Shown here: piece by piece, positions 9,896 through 21,307 of the stretch
How positions within the stretch are numbered: position 1 is the first letter of the stretch
How the letters are laid out: every line of letters begins with the position of its first letter
Assembly: GCA_035771175.1 (NCBI GenBank)
Contig: CM069611.1
Location: forward strand, 15,738,866 to 15,802,865
DNA from: Paratinospora sagittata
Lineage: Eukaryota; Streptophyta; Magnoliopsida; Ranunculales; Menispermaceae
Length of the DNA: 64,000 bases
Reading direction: 5' to 3'
The notes under the pieces: model-generated
The model's database searches: none
Seen by the model: only the letters and a program-made list of their open reading frames with translations
What the model was told of the DNA's origin: nothing
Translations under genes and position numbers: made by a program

Positions 9896-10300
9896 CAAAA
9901 CTTCACAGAAGTATGATTGGAAGTCTGTTGTACTTAACAACAAGTCGACCTAACATTATGTTCAGTGTCTATCTTTGTCCAAAATTTCAATCAGAACTTA
10001 AAGAATCTCATTTAAAGTGTGTCAAACGAATATTCAGATACATAAATGGCACAACACATTTAGGAATTTGGTATTCCAAAGGTACTACATTTGATATGAG
10101 AAGTTATATAGACTCCGACTATGCCGGTAGTCTAACTAATAGAAAAAGTACCTCTGGATTTTGTCACTTTCTTGGAAATTCTTTAATTCCTTGGTTTTAC
10201 AAGAAGTAACACTCAGTGGCATTATCCACAGCTTAAGCAGAATATGTTGCAACTGGAAGTTACTGTTCTCAGGTTATATACATGAAACAACAACTTCAAA
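9896..10300 (+). pseudogene. pol: RNase H domain of element A pol
   Basis: The frame from the RT continues through MIGSLLYLTTSRPNIMFSV and the RNase H segment with IDSDYAGSLTNRKSTSGFCHFLG. It stops at TAA 10207-10209. Sequence beyond it still shows a shifted LSTA-stop-AEYVATGSYCSQ motif, with a TAA inside the conserved STAEAEY block. The first catalytic Asp environment (DSDYAG) is kept. The domain would degrade RNA in the RNA-DNA hybrid. Confidence 0.85.
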
Positions 10301-10854
10301 ATTATCAAATATTTATTCAATGAGCTGAAATTTTGTGTGACAATACTTGTTATTAACATATCTAAAAACTCAGTATTGCACTCCCGAACTAAACATATTC
10401 AAATAAGGCATCACTTTTTTTGGGATCATGTGCAAAATCGAGAAGTCATATTGTCTCACATTGGAACCAAATAACAAATGGCTGACATATTTACTAAAGC
10501 CTAATGAAAAGACCAGTTTGTTCATATTCGAAGAGAGCTTGGCATATTCTCTGAAATTGATCTGTGATATTTTGATGCTTACCTCTATATGGAGGGTGAC
10601 ATATTTCATGATACTTCACTCTTTTTGATGTTTTCAAAAGGGGGAAAAGTAATATCATTGAAGCATCATATAATCAGGGGGAGATTAACATTAAGGGGGA
10701 GTCTTAGTGGAGTCTCAGTATATTCCTTGGAAATACACTCATATCACATGGAACAAGGAGCATTAGTACTGCATCTCATGCATAATCACATCATTTTAGT
10801 AGCTTACTTCAAAGCCTATAGTAATGTGTTTGAAATCATCAAAAAGGGGGAGAT
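10301..10854 (+). other. 3' non-coding region of element A with multiple polypurine tracts
   Basis: No coding signal is left here. Four purine-rich tracts occur: about 10636-10649 (AAAAGGGGGAAAAG), 10676-10686 (CAGGGGGAGA), 10693-10701 (AAGGGGGAG) and 10841-10854 (AAAAAGGGGGAGAT), the last directly before the 3' LTR. The last is the expected plus-strand primer; the others are duplicates of the same motif, a feature described for Sireviruses. Confidence 0.8.
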
Positions 10855-12787
10855 TGTTGAACCAATTATCCTCATGTCCCTTATGAGAATATGTCCCTAA
10901 TGTGAAAGATATTTTGATGATTACAAACTACATTTTGTTTATGATAATATTGCATACATGGCGTATCTAATCTTACTTGAAGGTTTCGATGAATCAATGA
11001 TGCATGGCAAACGTATTAAAAGATATACTTGAAGACCATGATCATTTGAAGACATTAGTGTATGATTAGATTATGTTTAGGTTGTAGAACCTTCTCTGCC
11101 ATTTGATTCAACAATATGCATGATTACATGTTTTAGTCGAATTGATTTTCTATCATTTGCATATTTGATTTATAATCGTGTTTTATCGAGTTTTAAACGA
11201 AAAATCAAAAACTATTTTTAAGAGTATTTCAGGACGTTGATCACATTCAAGGTTGAAATGTACTTATTCAAAAGGACGCTTATTTGATAGTAGCGGCCTC
11301 ACTTAAGTCAACCTGTGAAGGTGTCAGGACGCTGATCTAGCATCAGCTCATTGAAAAATCTCTAAGTTCTAAATGATTTCTATCTTTAAGGACACTGATA
11401 GTTATAAGTTGAAAAATTGTCAGGACGCTACTTGTGTAAGAGCGCCCTCATCCTTAGAATCAACTTAATAACTTTAAAGATGCTTACTGTCCTTCAGTGC
11501 ACTTAATATTATTTCAAAATTATTTTAAAATTTCAGGATGCTTACTTATGAGTAGCGCCCTCGTGCGTCTAAGTATTTTAAAACAAAACATGTTGCTAAC
11601 TGTCGAGTAACGCCCACATGATTTAAGTCATTTAATCATCAAAGTAAGTCAGGAAGCTTATGGTTTAGTAACGCCCTCACTTCAGCAGGACGCTTATGCT
11701 CTATGAGCACCCTCAAGGAACAGAATGACAAAAGTTGATATTATGCGGCAAAATGCTAATTCAACAATGTTACTGTTCTGACATTGGCACTATTACAGTT
11801 TACTTTTCAGAACCATACAAAAACTCTTTTGAATCGTACAACTTTTTTAGAACTTTTTGAACGTTCTAATACTTTGTCAGAACATTCCTTTTTCGTGAAT
11901 GATCCAATGATAGGTGCTATCGGCGAAATATGTACAAAGCTGAATCGATCCATTTCAGGAAAGAATGTAAACGTTGTATTTGAAATGACCTAGAGCGCCA
12001 AAATTCACTAAGTCCATTGCGCCTCTGTTATTTGTATATAAATGTGCTGCCTTATAGTAGAAACACAACGAATTATATATGAAAACTGATATTCATTCAA
12101 AAACGTATTAACAGTTTTCACTTATGCGAAAAACTTTTGAAAGTTAGCATTTTTTCATTTGTGCTTGAACTTACGATCATTTTAAAAGAAAAACATCAAA
12201 TCTTCTGGATTGATTGATCTTCATCTTTATCATTTTCAAAATCCTTTGAAGAAAACAAAAGCTGTTCGAACTTGTTTTCAGCTGAACTTCATCATACACA
12301 TGAATCTGTGGTAACAGAAGGTTTAATTTAAATCTTTGTAAGTATCACTTTGATTCTGAGTAAAGGGAAGCATATCTCATCTTGTATTTAGTTTGCAGTG
12401 ATTGGTTAGTCACTGGGCTAAAGGAAGTGTTGGTCAAAGTTGTCACGGTCTTCTTACACTCGTAAGTTGAGAAACGGTCTTCTCACACCCGTAAGTTGAG
12501 AAACGGTAGTTCTCACACCCGTAAGTTGAGAAAGTGTACCAGTTTGATCTTCACCCGTAAGAAGATCCATAGTGGAGTTTGAACAAATCCTAACTGAGGA
12601 GGTTAGGTAGTGGATGTAGGCGAGGCTGAACCACTCTAAATCTTGATTTCATTATCTTTTTTACCTCTGTCGTATTTATTTGCTATACTTTGTTTAATCT
12701 GCTTTCAATATTCCGCACATTATTAAGAAAGGTTCAAATCTACTAAGTGTCCAATTCACCCCTCTCTTGGACATATCTGGGCAAACA
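10855..12787 (+). repeat. 3' LTR of element A
   Basis: It starts TGTTGAACCAATTATC after the purine tract and ends TGGGCAAACA at 12787. It has the same layout as the 5' LTR: hairpin array at about 11225-11770, TATA-like box at about 12033, two to three leader units at about 12440-12565, and the CCACT block and CCAATTCACCCC end. It has fewer leader repeats than the 5' LTR. Confidence 0.9.
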
Positions 12788-13693
12788 TACACAACACTAT
12801 CAACATTGACAAAAAGCTGATAAAAGATGTCAGCCTATGCTACCGTTTTGAATTTTCTATTTTCATGAAAGCACAGAGGATTCAAGTGCTACTGCATAAA
12901 TTGAATCATTTCATTTTCACGAAAGGTTTTGACCATTTGATTTGAAACGAATTTGAACGCAAAAAATATTTTTGAAGATCAAATCAAACACAGTCTATAT
13001 ATATATGTGGCACATTGAGTCGTTGCACATACAGAACACAAGAAAGAAAAATCTTAACTTAATCTTTTCGTTTTAACCCTTGAAAGTTATACTTCTTTTC
13101 ACAGCAAAACTTCTTGATCATTTTGCGAAAACTCTTATATAGTTTTTTCTTGTGGATTTGCTAAACTTTAAACTCCAATCTTTTCAAAATCCATCAGAGA
13201 AAGAACAACTTTGAACCTCTCAGTGTTTCAGCTGCACTTCATAACATATCATTACTGAATCTGTGGTAACTGAGGTTCATTCGAAAGCTCTATAAATATT
13301 TTGTTGATTCTTGGTAAAGGAATCAAAACTATACTTGTATTTTAATTATTAAGTGGCTATGATAGTCACTTGGTTGAGCAAGTGTACTCGGACTTTGTAA
13401 AGGTTGTTCTCAAGCTTGCAAGTTGAGAAACTGTAATGGTTTGATTCTCACTCGTAAGAGAATAAGATAGTGGAGTTTGGACAAAATCCTAACTTAAGAG
13501 GTTAGGTAGTGGACTTAGGCGCAGCCAAACCACTATAAATCTTGTGTTGCTATCTTTATTGTTCATTCTTTGTTACTTTGTATATCTTGTCATAACCTGT
13601 TTTATTTTATTCTCCTTTCTTTTTAAAGAAAGGTATAAACCTGTTAAGTTTCCAATTCACCCCCCTCTTGGACACATCTGAGCCAACAAACAG
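12788..13693 (+). mobile_element. Solo LTR of family A (A2), right part
   Basis: This continues the interrupted LTR from 974. It contains a TATA-like run (TATATATATGTGG near 12995), two leader units (about 13400-13460) and the block CCTAAC...GTTAGGTAGTGG...AACCACTATAAAT. It ends CACCCCCCTCTTGGACACATCTGAGCCAACA at 13688, followed by aacag. It is a diverged relative of element A's LTR, not a copy of it. Confidence 0.65.
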
Positions 13694-15165
13694 GAGTGAA
13701 CCAAAGTCAACCGTAGATCAAAGCACATGGATGTAACATTAATTCTTATTGTAATTGTTTTAGATCCTCTTAGCTTGTAGGTCTCTTCCACGTTTGATCA
13801 GCCACTTATTTTCTTGATCGTGTTTTTTTAAAACTTTCCATATTCGATTTTCGATTTCTCGATTTAGTAGCTTCTTGTTTCGTTCTTCATGCAATCATGA
13901 TTAAAAATGTTTTCTTTTTTACATTTATTTTAACATAAACGTAATGCATGTTTTCGAAAATGAATTTTTCATATGTGCCAAAATTCAAGGAACTCACTCC
14001 TTAAAATGTTTTAGTGAAAATTCACTTTTTCGAATTTGTTTCTTGTTTTAAATCGTGTTCTATGATTGATTTCAATGTTTTATCTCTTAAGGAACTCATA
14101 TATGTTCAAGAGTTGCATCCTTGACTGTGCACATTTCCCAAGAACCCGAGGAGTGCATTCCTTCCTAAAGGAATGCACTCTAGCTGAAAAAACACCACAT
14201 TTTTGTCTAAGGCATGAAGGAACGCACTTCAACAGTGAGGAACACGTTCCAACAGGATGAACCAAAACCTGTGTTTTTCTCTCGAGTCTTGTGGAACATG
14301 TTACTCAAAGAGGAGAAATTTTTTTCTCTTTCTCGTGGAACGCACTCCATGTCTGGAACACACTCCACTTGGGTAGTTTCTAAATATGCAATTTTTCGTG
14401 ATTTAAATCTGAGCATTTGATTAAGGTCGTTGATTTCGATTTAAATGAGTTTGATATATTTAATTTTGGTCGTCCATGATATGTTTAGGGTTTTTAACAC
14501 ATTTATTATATAATCTATCATTAAACCCAACTTTCATAACAATAACTTTTATTACATTCTCTAATTATTATTCTCTGCAACTGTGCTGAAAAAGAGGCAA
14601 CCACCATTGGAGAACCTATGCACTTTATGATCTTCTACTGATTTTTTGAACACACATCTTTTACAAAAGTTGTTCATGATCACGAGTTTTATTACATATC
14701 TTGTTTTCGAATCAAAACTAGGTAAATTCTTTTCAATTTTGATTTCTTGTTGTGCTTATACTTATATCTTGTGGCTGAAAAATCTTGAAGAGATTATTAC
14801 CCGATTGTAAGTTTTTCTTTTTTGAAGTTTGTTCCTTGTTGAGCAAATATCTTTTTGAACATTGAATGTATTATTGAAATCTATCTTGTTAGCTAGTGGG
14901 GAAGATTTCCTAACCAGGAATCGGTGTTTGGAATCAGTTGAATCCTCACCCGTGAAGTAGGATCAGTTTAGTGAAGTGTTAGGAAATCTTGATCAGGGAG
15001 ATCAAGTAATGGAGGTAGGCTTATTGGGAAGCCGAACCACTCTAAATCCTATGTGCCTTATTGTCTATTGCTGCATATATATTTAGCTTTGTTTTTGCAT
15101 TATTTGAGAAAGGTCTTGAATATCCGCCAACACCCAATTTACTCCCCCTTGGGTCTCTATCACAA
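13694..15165 (+). repeat. Old LTR (family F), right part
   Basis: It is non-coding and AT-rich. From 13985 to 14370 it carries repeated GGAACGCACTCC-type motifs, including a perfect hairpin. Near 14930-15050 it has CTCACCCGTGAAG, then GATCAGGGAGATCAAG and GGAAGCCGAACCACTCTAAAT, and then CACCCAATTTACTCCCCCTTGGG at about 15131. This matches the order seen in the family A-D LTRs, so I call it an LTR. The exact 3' end (about 15160-15170) is uncertain. Confidence 0.5.
14151..14180 (+). repeat. Perfect 13-bp hairpin in family F array
   Basis: GAGTGCATTCCTT (14151-14163) is followed by a 4-base loop and its exact reverse complement (14168-14180). Neighbouring units (GGAACGCACTTC near 14219, GGAACACGTTCC near 14240, GGAACGCACTCC near 14337, GGAACACACTCC near 14356) are variants of the same half-site. 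Confidence 0.85.
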
Positions 15166-15961
15166 CCAAGGTGAGGGTTGAAAATCAACTAATTTGATCT
15201 TGGAGTCTGAAGAAGATGATGATGACACAATTCGAGAATATGGTTTACTAGTAGACATCGATAGTGATGAAGACGTCTAATTGGAAGACAAAAAAAAACT
15301 TTGAATTCATTCCTTTATGCTAGCCTTTTTGTTAGTAATTGATCATATATATTTTCCATATTTCTTGTATGAGTACTATATTATGTATCTTTTACATTTT
15401 GCATGAATAGTAAGACACCTTTTGTATTTGAATGTTTATTTATATGTTACTTGTTTGGAACTTATTGTTTTGATACGCATTTATTGATGTATAGTGAATT
15501 CAAGCACACATACTCGTCGAGCTATTATTGCCAATGATGAGGAAAACCCACCTATAGAAACTTGTGATCAAGGTATGGAGAATGCATGAATTGTTAATTT
15601 TGAAATTAAGTTTGTAAGAATTGTAAAATATTAGAAGGAACATATATTGTTTTGGTTACTTACTGCAAACTTAACTAATGTATCCTTTAGTTGCATGTAC
15701 TTGTTTTGCAACATACTTGATCATTATTTTTACATCAAGGTCCACCAATACTGTATAATCGAAGAGAAAAAAAATAAGGGGACTTCAACTAGAAAAAATA
15801 GTGCAAGCGAAAGGTCGTGTGCGCCTAAATATTGATCAAGAAATTGGTAAACCAATATGCAACAACTCCTCCATGTTTACATCAGAATGTGGAATTACAG
15901 TGAGGTCATTCACTCCATTGGGATATGAGAAATGACGTGATATCCGAAATGATGATAGAGT
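15166..15961 (+). pseudogene. CACTA-associated Transposase_24-type gene, N-terminal part
   Basis: Short coding islands are separated by intron-like AT-rich DNA. An acidic stretch rich in Glu/Asp codons lies at 15205-15280. A second island at about 15770-15960 reads a GTSTRKNSASER segment and then, shifted by one base, RVRLNIDQEIGKPI...SECGITVRSFTPLGYEK before TGA 15933-15935. This pattern (basic start, Gly-Lys-Pro-Ile, Ser-x-x-Gly-x-x-VR) is what I know from Transposase_24 proteins of plant En/Spm (CACTA) elements. It is cut at 15961 by element E (TSD agagt at 15957-15961) and continues after 28940. I see no CACTA left terminus here. Confidence 0.6.
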
Positions 15962-15974
15962 TGCTGGACTAGGT

Positions 15975-17644
15975 TGTTGATCTAAGTGGTTTTGCACTTA
16001 TTTTTCTACTAAGTGTTTTGATGCTTACAAACAATATAACAAATGGTGCTAATGTTTCTATCTAGTATATTTCAGCACCTAAAGAAGGAAAAAAGCTAAT
16101 ACAAGATCTAAGTCTTCAAGTTCAAGAAGTCTCTCAAGCAAAAGATCAAAGCAAAGGATCAACCATACTTACAGCTTGGACAACTTGAAGGAATGAAGAC
16201 AAAAAGGTTGAGAGTCTTTATGTGTCTAGAATTAGGACATAACCTTCTTGCATTTCCTATTGCTTAATCTTTCTAAACTTCATGCATTCATACTTCACAT
16301 ATGCATAGTTTTGATAAAACTCATTCATGCATTAAGTATTCTTTGAAAATGATTTTCAAGTATTCAAAATGTTTGATTTAATCTGGTTACTTTATGGTTT
16401 ATCGTGTTTTAATTGAAAATCATTTTTATAAAGTCTTTCAGGACGCTAATGTTTTAGCAGCGTTCTCCTGGACTTGATGAGTCAGGACGCTGCTAAAATG
16501 TTAAAATGCTCAAGGTTGAATTGATCTGATTAATAAGGACGCTTATTTCTTAGTAGTGACCTTTCTCTTATCCACCTTTGAGAGTGTTAGGACGTTGATT
16601 TAGCTTCAGCTCGCTGAAAGATTTTCTTTTATCTTTAAGGACGTTGATAAGTTATAAGTTGAATGAATTATCAGGACGCTACTTGTGTAGGAGTGCCCTC
16701 ATCTTTAGAATCAACTTAAGTAACTTTTAGGATGCTCACCGTCCGTCAGCGCGCTTAAACATTGTTTTAAAACTTTTTTTAAATAGTTCAGGACGCTTAC
16801 TCTTGAGTAGCGCCCTCATATATTTTGCGTTTTAAAACAAAGCAAGATGCTTACTGCGAAGTAGCGCCCTCATACTTTAAGTCGTTTAATTGTCAAAGCA
16901 AGTCAGGACGCTTACTACTTAGTTGCGCCATCACTTCATTGTTCAGTAGGACGCTGACATTCTATGAGCGCCCTCAAAGGAACAAAATGACAAAAATGAT
17001 ATTTTTACTGTTCTGACATGTACGTATTTTTCTCCACCTTTTCCAAACAACTTTTCGTACAAAATCAATTTTTTGTATTTGTAAGAGATACTAGAACAAA
17101 CATTAGATTCACTGTTTTTAGTCTTTTGGATTGTTTCATGGTTTGAAACAAACCAAGTAAAGTGATTTTATATAACTTGTGATTTCAATGTTGGAATCAA
17201 GACTAGTTTCATCCTTTCTCTTGAGAAGGATGTGTGGGTTCTTCCTTAGCCCACAAAAGGTACATGGGTTCTTTCTTAGCCCGAAAAAAGGATACCCGGT
17301 TCTTCCTTAGCCCGGAAAAAGGATAAACGGTTCTCTCACACCCCTAAGATGAGAGACGGTAGTTCTCACACCCGTAACTTGAGAAAGTGTACCGGTTTGA
17401 TCTTCACCCATTAGAAGATCAGTTAGTGAAGTTCAAAAATCCTAATTGAAAGATTAGGTAGTGGATGTAGGCGCAGCCGAACCACTATAAATTCTTGTGT
17501 ACTTTACTTTTCGCATTTTACTTTATGCTCATTAGATTTATTTATGCATTGAACCCAATTGAGTCAAGGAATCTCATAAGAAATTAGAAAAGATTAATAA
17601 CGGCCATGACACCCAATTCACCCCCTCTATTGGGTGTACCAACA
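15975..17644 (+). repeat. 5' LTR of element B, promoter region deleted
   Basis: This LTR is 1670 bp against 2203 bp for its partner. The main difference is a deletion of about 490 bp at 17090/17091, corresponding to about 22440-22927 of the 3' LTR. That segment holds the region where the TATA-like sequence and the R start are expected. The hairpin array (16437-16985) and leader repeats (about 17210-17430) remain. Without that segment this LTR is unlikely to start transcription. Confidence 0.85.
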
Positions 17645-20600
17645 AGTGGTATCAGAGCGAGTGCTCACGGTTTTAGGTTTAACCACCTAGAGCCAAAGAG
17701 CCAATGGCCTCGGTTTGATTTAGGTGATAACTCATTTTTACCTCGAATTCTTAAGGTAGATAACTTCATGTTTTGGAGAATTAGGATATGCGCGTTTATT
17801 TAAGCTCAATCTTGTGTTATGTAGGATATCATTTGCTATGTGGAAAAACTGTTTCAAATGGACCATTCATACACATAAAGATTAAAAGAAATTGAAATCC
17901 CCAAACTTAGAAAAAACCTCCAAATTAGAGAATCCATTGGGCAAATCATAAGGTAGATACTTTAATCTCAAAACATGCAATAGGAACCTTAGAAATCACT
18001 TTAGGCGACTTCTATGTTATGTGCTTATTTATATTATTTATGACATGTGGAAGTATTTAGGCTTGATAGATGATTTTGATATATTGCCTAAGATTGTCTA
18101 AATGTGGCCGAACACATTGAACATGTTTTTGATACTTAATCATATAGTTCAATGTCAAAGAGTCAAACGCATACTAGGTATGCAACCTGGAAGTATGATT
18201 CAAATTTCATAACTATTACTTTCATTCATCTTTGTGAGCATGCTTATATTGTATATTTTTTTTCTCACTTACTCAAAGCATACTTTATGCATTTGGGCTT
18301 GTATTAAATGATATGTGTGTTCACAAATATTTTCACTCATTTAATACCTTAAGAAACTTGAGCATAATCATATTAATTGATTTGAGCTTGCTTAGATTTA
18401 AAATGATTTCTCATATATATGTTTGTATGCTCATGATCTTAGCGAATGGACTAGAATTAAGAATTATTCCTTATAGTCCATATCTCTTGTACTTTATGAT
18501 CAAAATGATTCATATCCTTTGAATAGTACGAAATACTTGCCTAGTGATTGTGGCCTCCACATTAAATGTTAATCAAGCATCCACCTCACTCACTTCCTTG
18601 GAGATGATCAAGCTTAGTCTAAGAATATTGATTCTTAGCAATCATGAGAAAACCTTAAAGGTCACTTCTCTAACCCAACCAAGGAAACCTTACTTTTGTT
18701 CCCTATGCTTATTATTGATCTTTAATCATAGAAAAGGGGTTTGTAAGGAAAATTAAATTGATCCTTCATTTTAGCTTAATTAGAAATTAATGGGATCAAT
18801 CAATGAAAAATAAAGATGGCTTTCTTAGAGACCTTGAATTAGAAACAAACACATTAGTCTCTAGAAATCATTGTTTAAGAGTAAGACTTATAATTCTTCA
18901 ACCTTATCTATTTAGAAGTCTTAGTGCACTTATAAGGATAATCAATTCACATAAGCCACTCTATAATTCGGAAACTTTAAAAGGCTTAGATCTCACATGC
19001 TCTACTTGAATGAATACCATATGCTAAAGGTTTTCATCTACTTGTATTCATTCCTTTTGAAATGAATTGAAGATAAATGACTAAAATGATCATCACTCTT
19101 TCCAAAACAGATTTTAGTCATATACTTGAAAATTGAACATGCTAGCTTTCATGAATAAGCATTGATGTGTGACGTACTTATTTAAATTGTATCATCATGC
19201 TTATAAGACCATGAATGCTTTGTTGCCTTCTATGCTTGGATGAATGCTTATTATTAGAATGAAACATGTTCAAAATGCATTTTGACAAATCATAACTTGC
19301 TCTTGTCATTTCTATTTCATTGTCATGATTATGCTTGTTTGCATGCTCTAGTACAAAAAAATTATTCTAAGAATATCTTTGAGCTTGCATATAAAATGTT
19401 ATGTTTCATTATAAGTTTTGTTCTATGATTGATGTACCTCTCTTATGATCTTAAAAACTTATATGGTCATGACAAAAATCCTTCTAGGATGAATGTGTGC
19501 AACTGATATGTGTTTTCACTATCTATGTGCATTCATTCCTATTTGAAGAAAAGTTATATGGAAGGACTATCTTGACTTAAAATTTCTATTTTATGAAATC
19601 TTAGTCATTTCCATAAACTAAAGTTGAATTTGTCTAAAGCTATTACACACTTTGAATCTTTCATGACAAATTCAAATTAAGAGACAGTTGACCTTGAACC
19701 CAAATGTATATCAAACAAATAAGTCTAGTCAACTAGAAGGAATAATAAGGACTTGATTGAATGTTTTGTTCACAATTTGCATCTATGTTATTCAATCCTT
19801 TTGTCATGTGTTTCATTATTTTTAAAAGCATGGTAAGTGTGTTATGCTTAATCTTGTATATCATTCATGCTTATCAATATTAAATGCTTGCAATATAAAT
19901 GTTTGTAGGATATCTTTATACTCAATTGATGTGATGATATGGATTAAACAATGCTATATAGAATATCATGATCATGCTTGTTTTAAACTTATAGAATTAT
20001 ATCTATGCATGATTCATATCTATCATCTTTTGACACAATTACATATCATACGCCTATATATCTTGAAAAGAAAATTGCCTATACTCATATCTATCATCTT
20101 TTGACACTCTCTTTTCATGAATACTTGACTTTGATGCATTCTCTTCATCTTAAATCATATAAGCATCAAATTCTTGAATATTTGATTTTTAATGAGTGCA
20201 TACTCTTCAAAATTGCTTTTCATTATAATCAAACAATCTAGGTTATGCTTCAATTGAAATTATTTGCCTAGCATATGAAAATGAATATATGTTACTGCTT
20301 GAATGATCTCTATGAAATTTAGCATATACTCATCTTTAGGCTTTGTTCTTCATATGATATATCTACATATGCCTACATTTTGGAAAGCTCATGATTTTCC
20401 ATTTTCACATGACATTGATGTTGTGCTTAAACCTTAAACCTTGTGTGCATCAATTGCTTGTGATTTTGATATCTAATGGATGTCGTGTACTTCAAAAATA
20501 TATTTTGCATCTTATTGGAATCATGATAGCTAGGCCTTGCTTAATCATAAATCATTTTACCTATGCTATGGAACTTAATGTATGCTTGTGCTTAATTTTT

Positions 20601-21307
20601 CACACATGATAGGGCATACTTTGTATTAGGCTTGGATTGATTATCAAATTCATATTTATGCCGAATACTATGAGAATGATTGCTTATGCCTAAAATTCTT
20701 TATGAATTCATCTTTTGGCAATTATTTCTCATCTTTCATGACTAGATGCCTTTTATAAATTTAAATTCTTTTGTGCACCTACATGACTTTGTTCTTGGCT
20801 ATGCTATGCAATATTCCAAAATATCATCTACGTAGCTTATGAATGTTGAGCTAAAACTTTTATATTTTTATCTTATCATGTTGTATTTGTCCATGTGCTT
20901 GAACATTACATCTCGAATCTCATGTGCGTATCTTATGGTATGGCATCCTTATGTATTCATATGTGCTTAATCGTTACTCGTTGCCATGAATCCTCTTGAG
21001 TTTGAGTGCATAGATTTAGGAGGAGTCTCCATCTCTTTTTGAAAGGGGGAGCTTTGTGTTTTGATGGTATGCTTTAGAATTACCTTCATGGGAATCTAGA
21101 AAATTCTTCCCACCTTTTTGATAATGTCAAAGGGGTAGATAAATGAGAGAAATAAGAGAAAGAAAAATAGTTGAATCTTGATAAACACCATTGCTTGATA
21201 GTATGTGTGTTCTTAATACTTCATACTTATGATCATACTATCTTGCATGATATAGTTATTATGTTTATCAAGTTTATATTGTTTGTTATCATCAAAATAG
21301 GGGAGAT
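17645..21307 (+). other. Internal region of element B: primer site, gag remnant, long non-coding stretch
   Basis: TGGTATCAGAGC at 17647-17658 is the initiator-Met primer site. About 17700-17803 encodes a gag-like start (RILKVDNFMFWRIRICAFI), equivalent to the FKGENYSHWK segment of element A gag, then TAA. Around 18540-18990 weak traces follow (a Cys/His cluster and a Glu/Leu-rich stretch). From about 19000 to 21080 I see only AT-rich DNA dominated by ATGCTT and CATGAT words, with no convincing gene. A purine tract (AAAATAGGGGAGAT) ends at 21307. Confidence 0.7.

Larger units (their letters stand above)
975..12787 (+). mobile_element. Element A: full-length Sirevirus-like Ty1/copia retrotransposon, inactive
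   Basis: The order is LTR, primer site, gag, protease, integrase, reverse transcriptase, RNase H, purine tracts, LTR, which is the Ty1/copia order. The RT and RNase H wording ([18 protein letters not shown], a long LTR, repeated GGGGGAG tracts) resembles the SIRE/Maximus (Sirevirus) lineage. Flanks tacat (970-974) and tacac (12788-12792) form a nearly intact 5-bp target duplication. The LTRs differ at 9 of the first ~184 positions compared by eye, so it is not a recent insertion. It carries several stops, frameshifts and a 2.9-kb solo LTR, so it cannot encode a working polyprotein. Confidence 0.9.

Noticed and set aside
15647..15835. A 62-codon frame as a complete small gene
   Set aside because: Most of it is intron-like AT-rich DNA. 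Only the last ~20 codons belong to the CACTA-associated coding island, which continues in another frame.
18313..20609. Several 60-86-codon frames in the interior of element B
   Set aside because: They sit in low-complexity AT-rich sequence, have no recognisable motif, no consistent frame and no start context.
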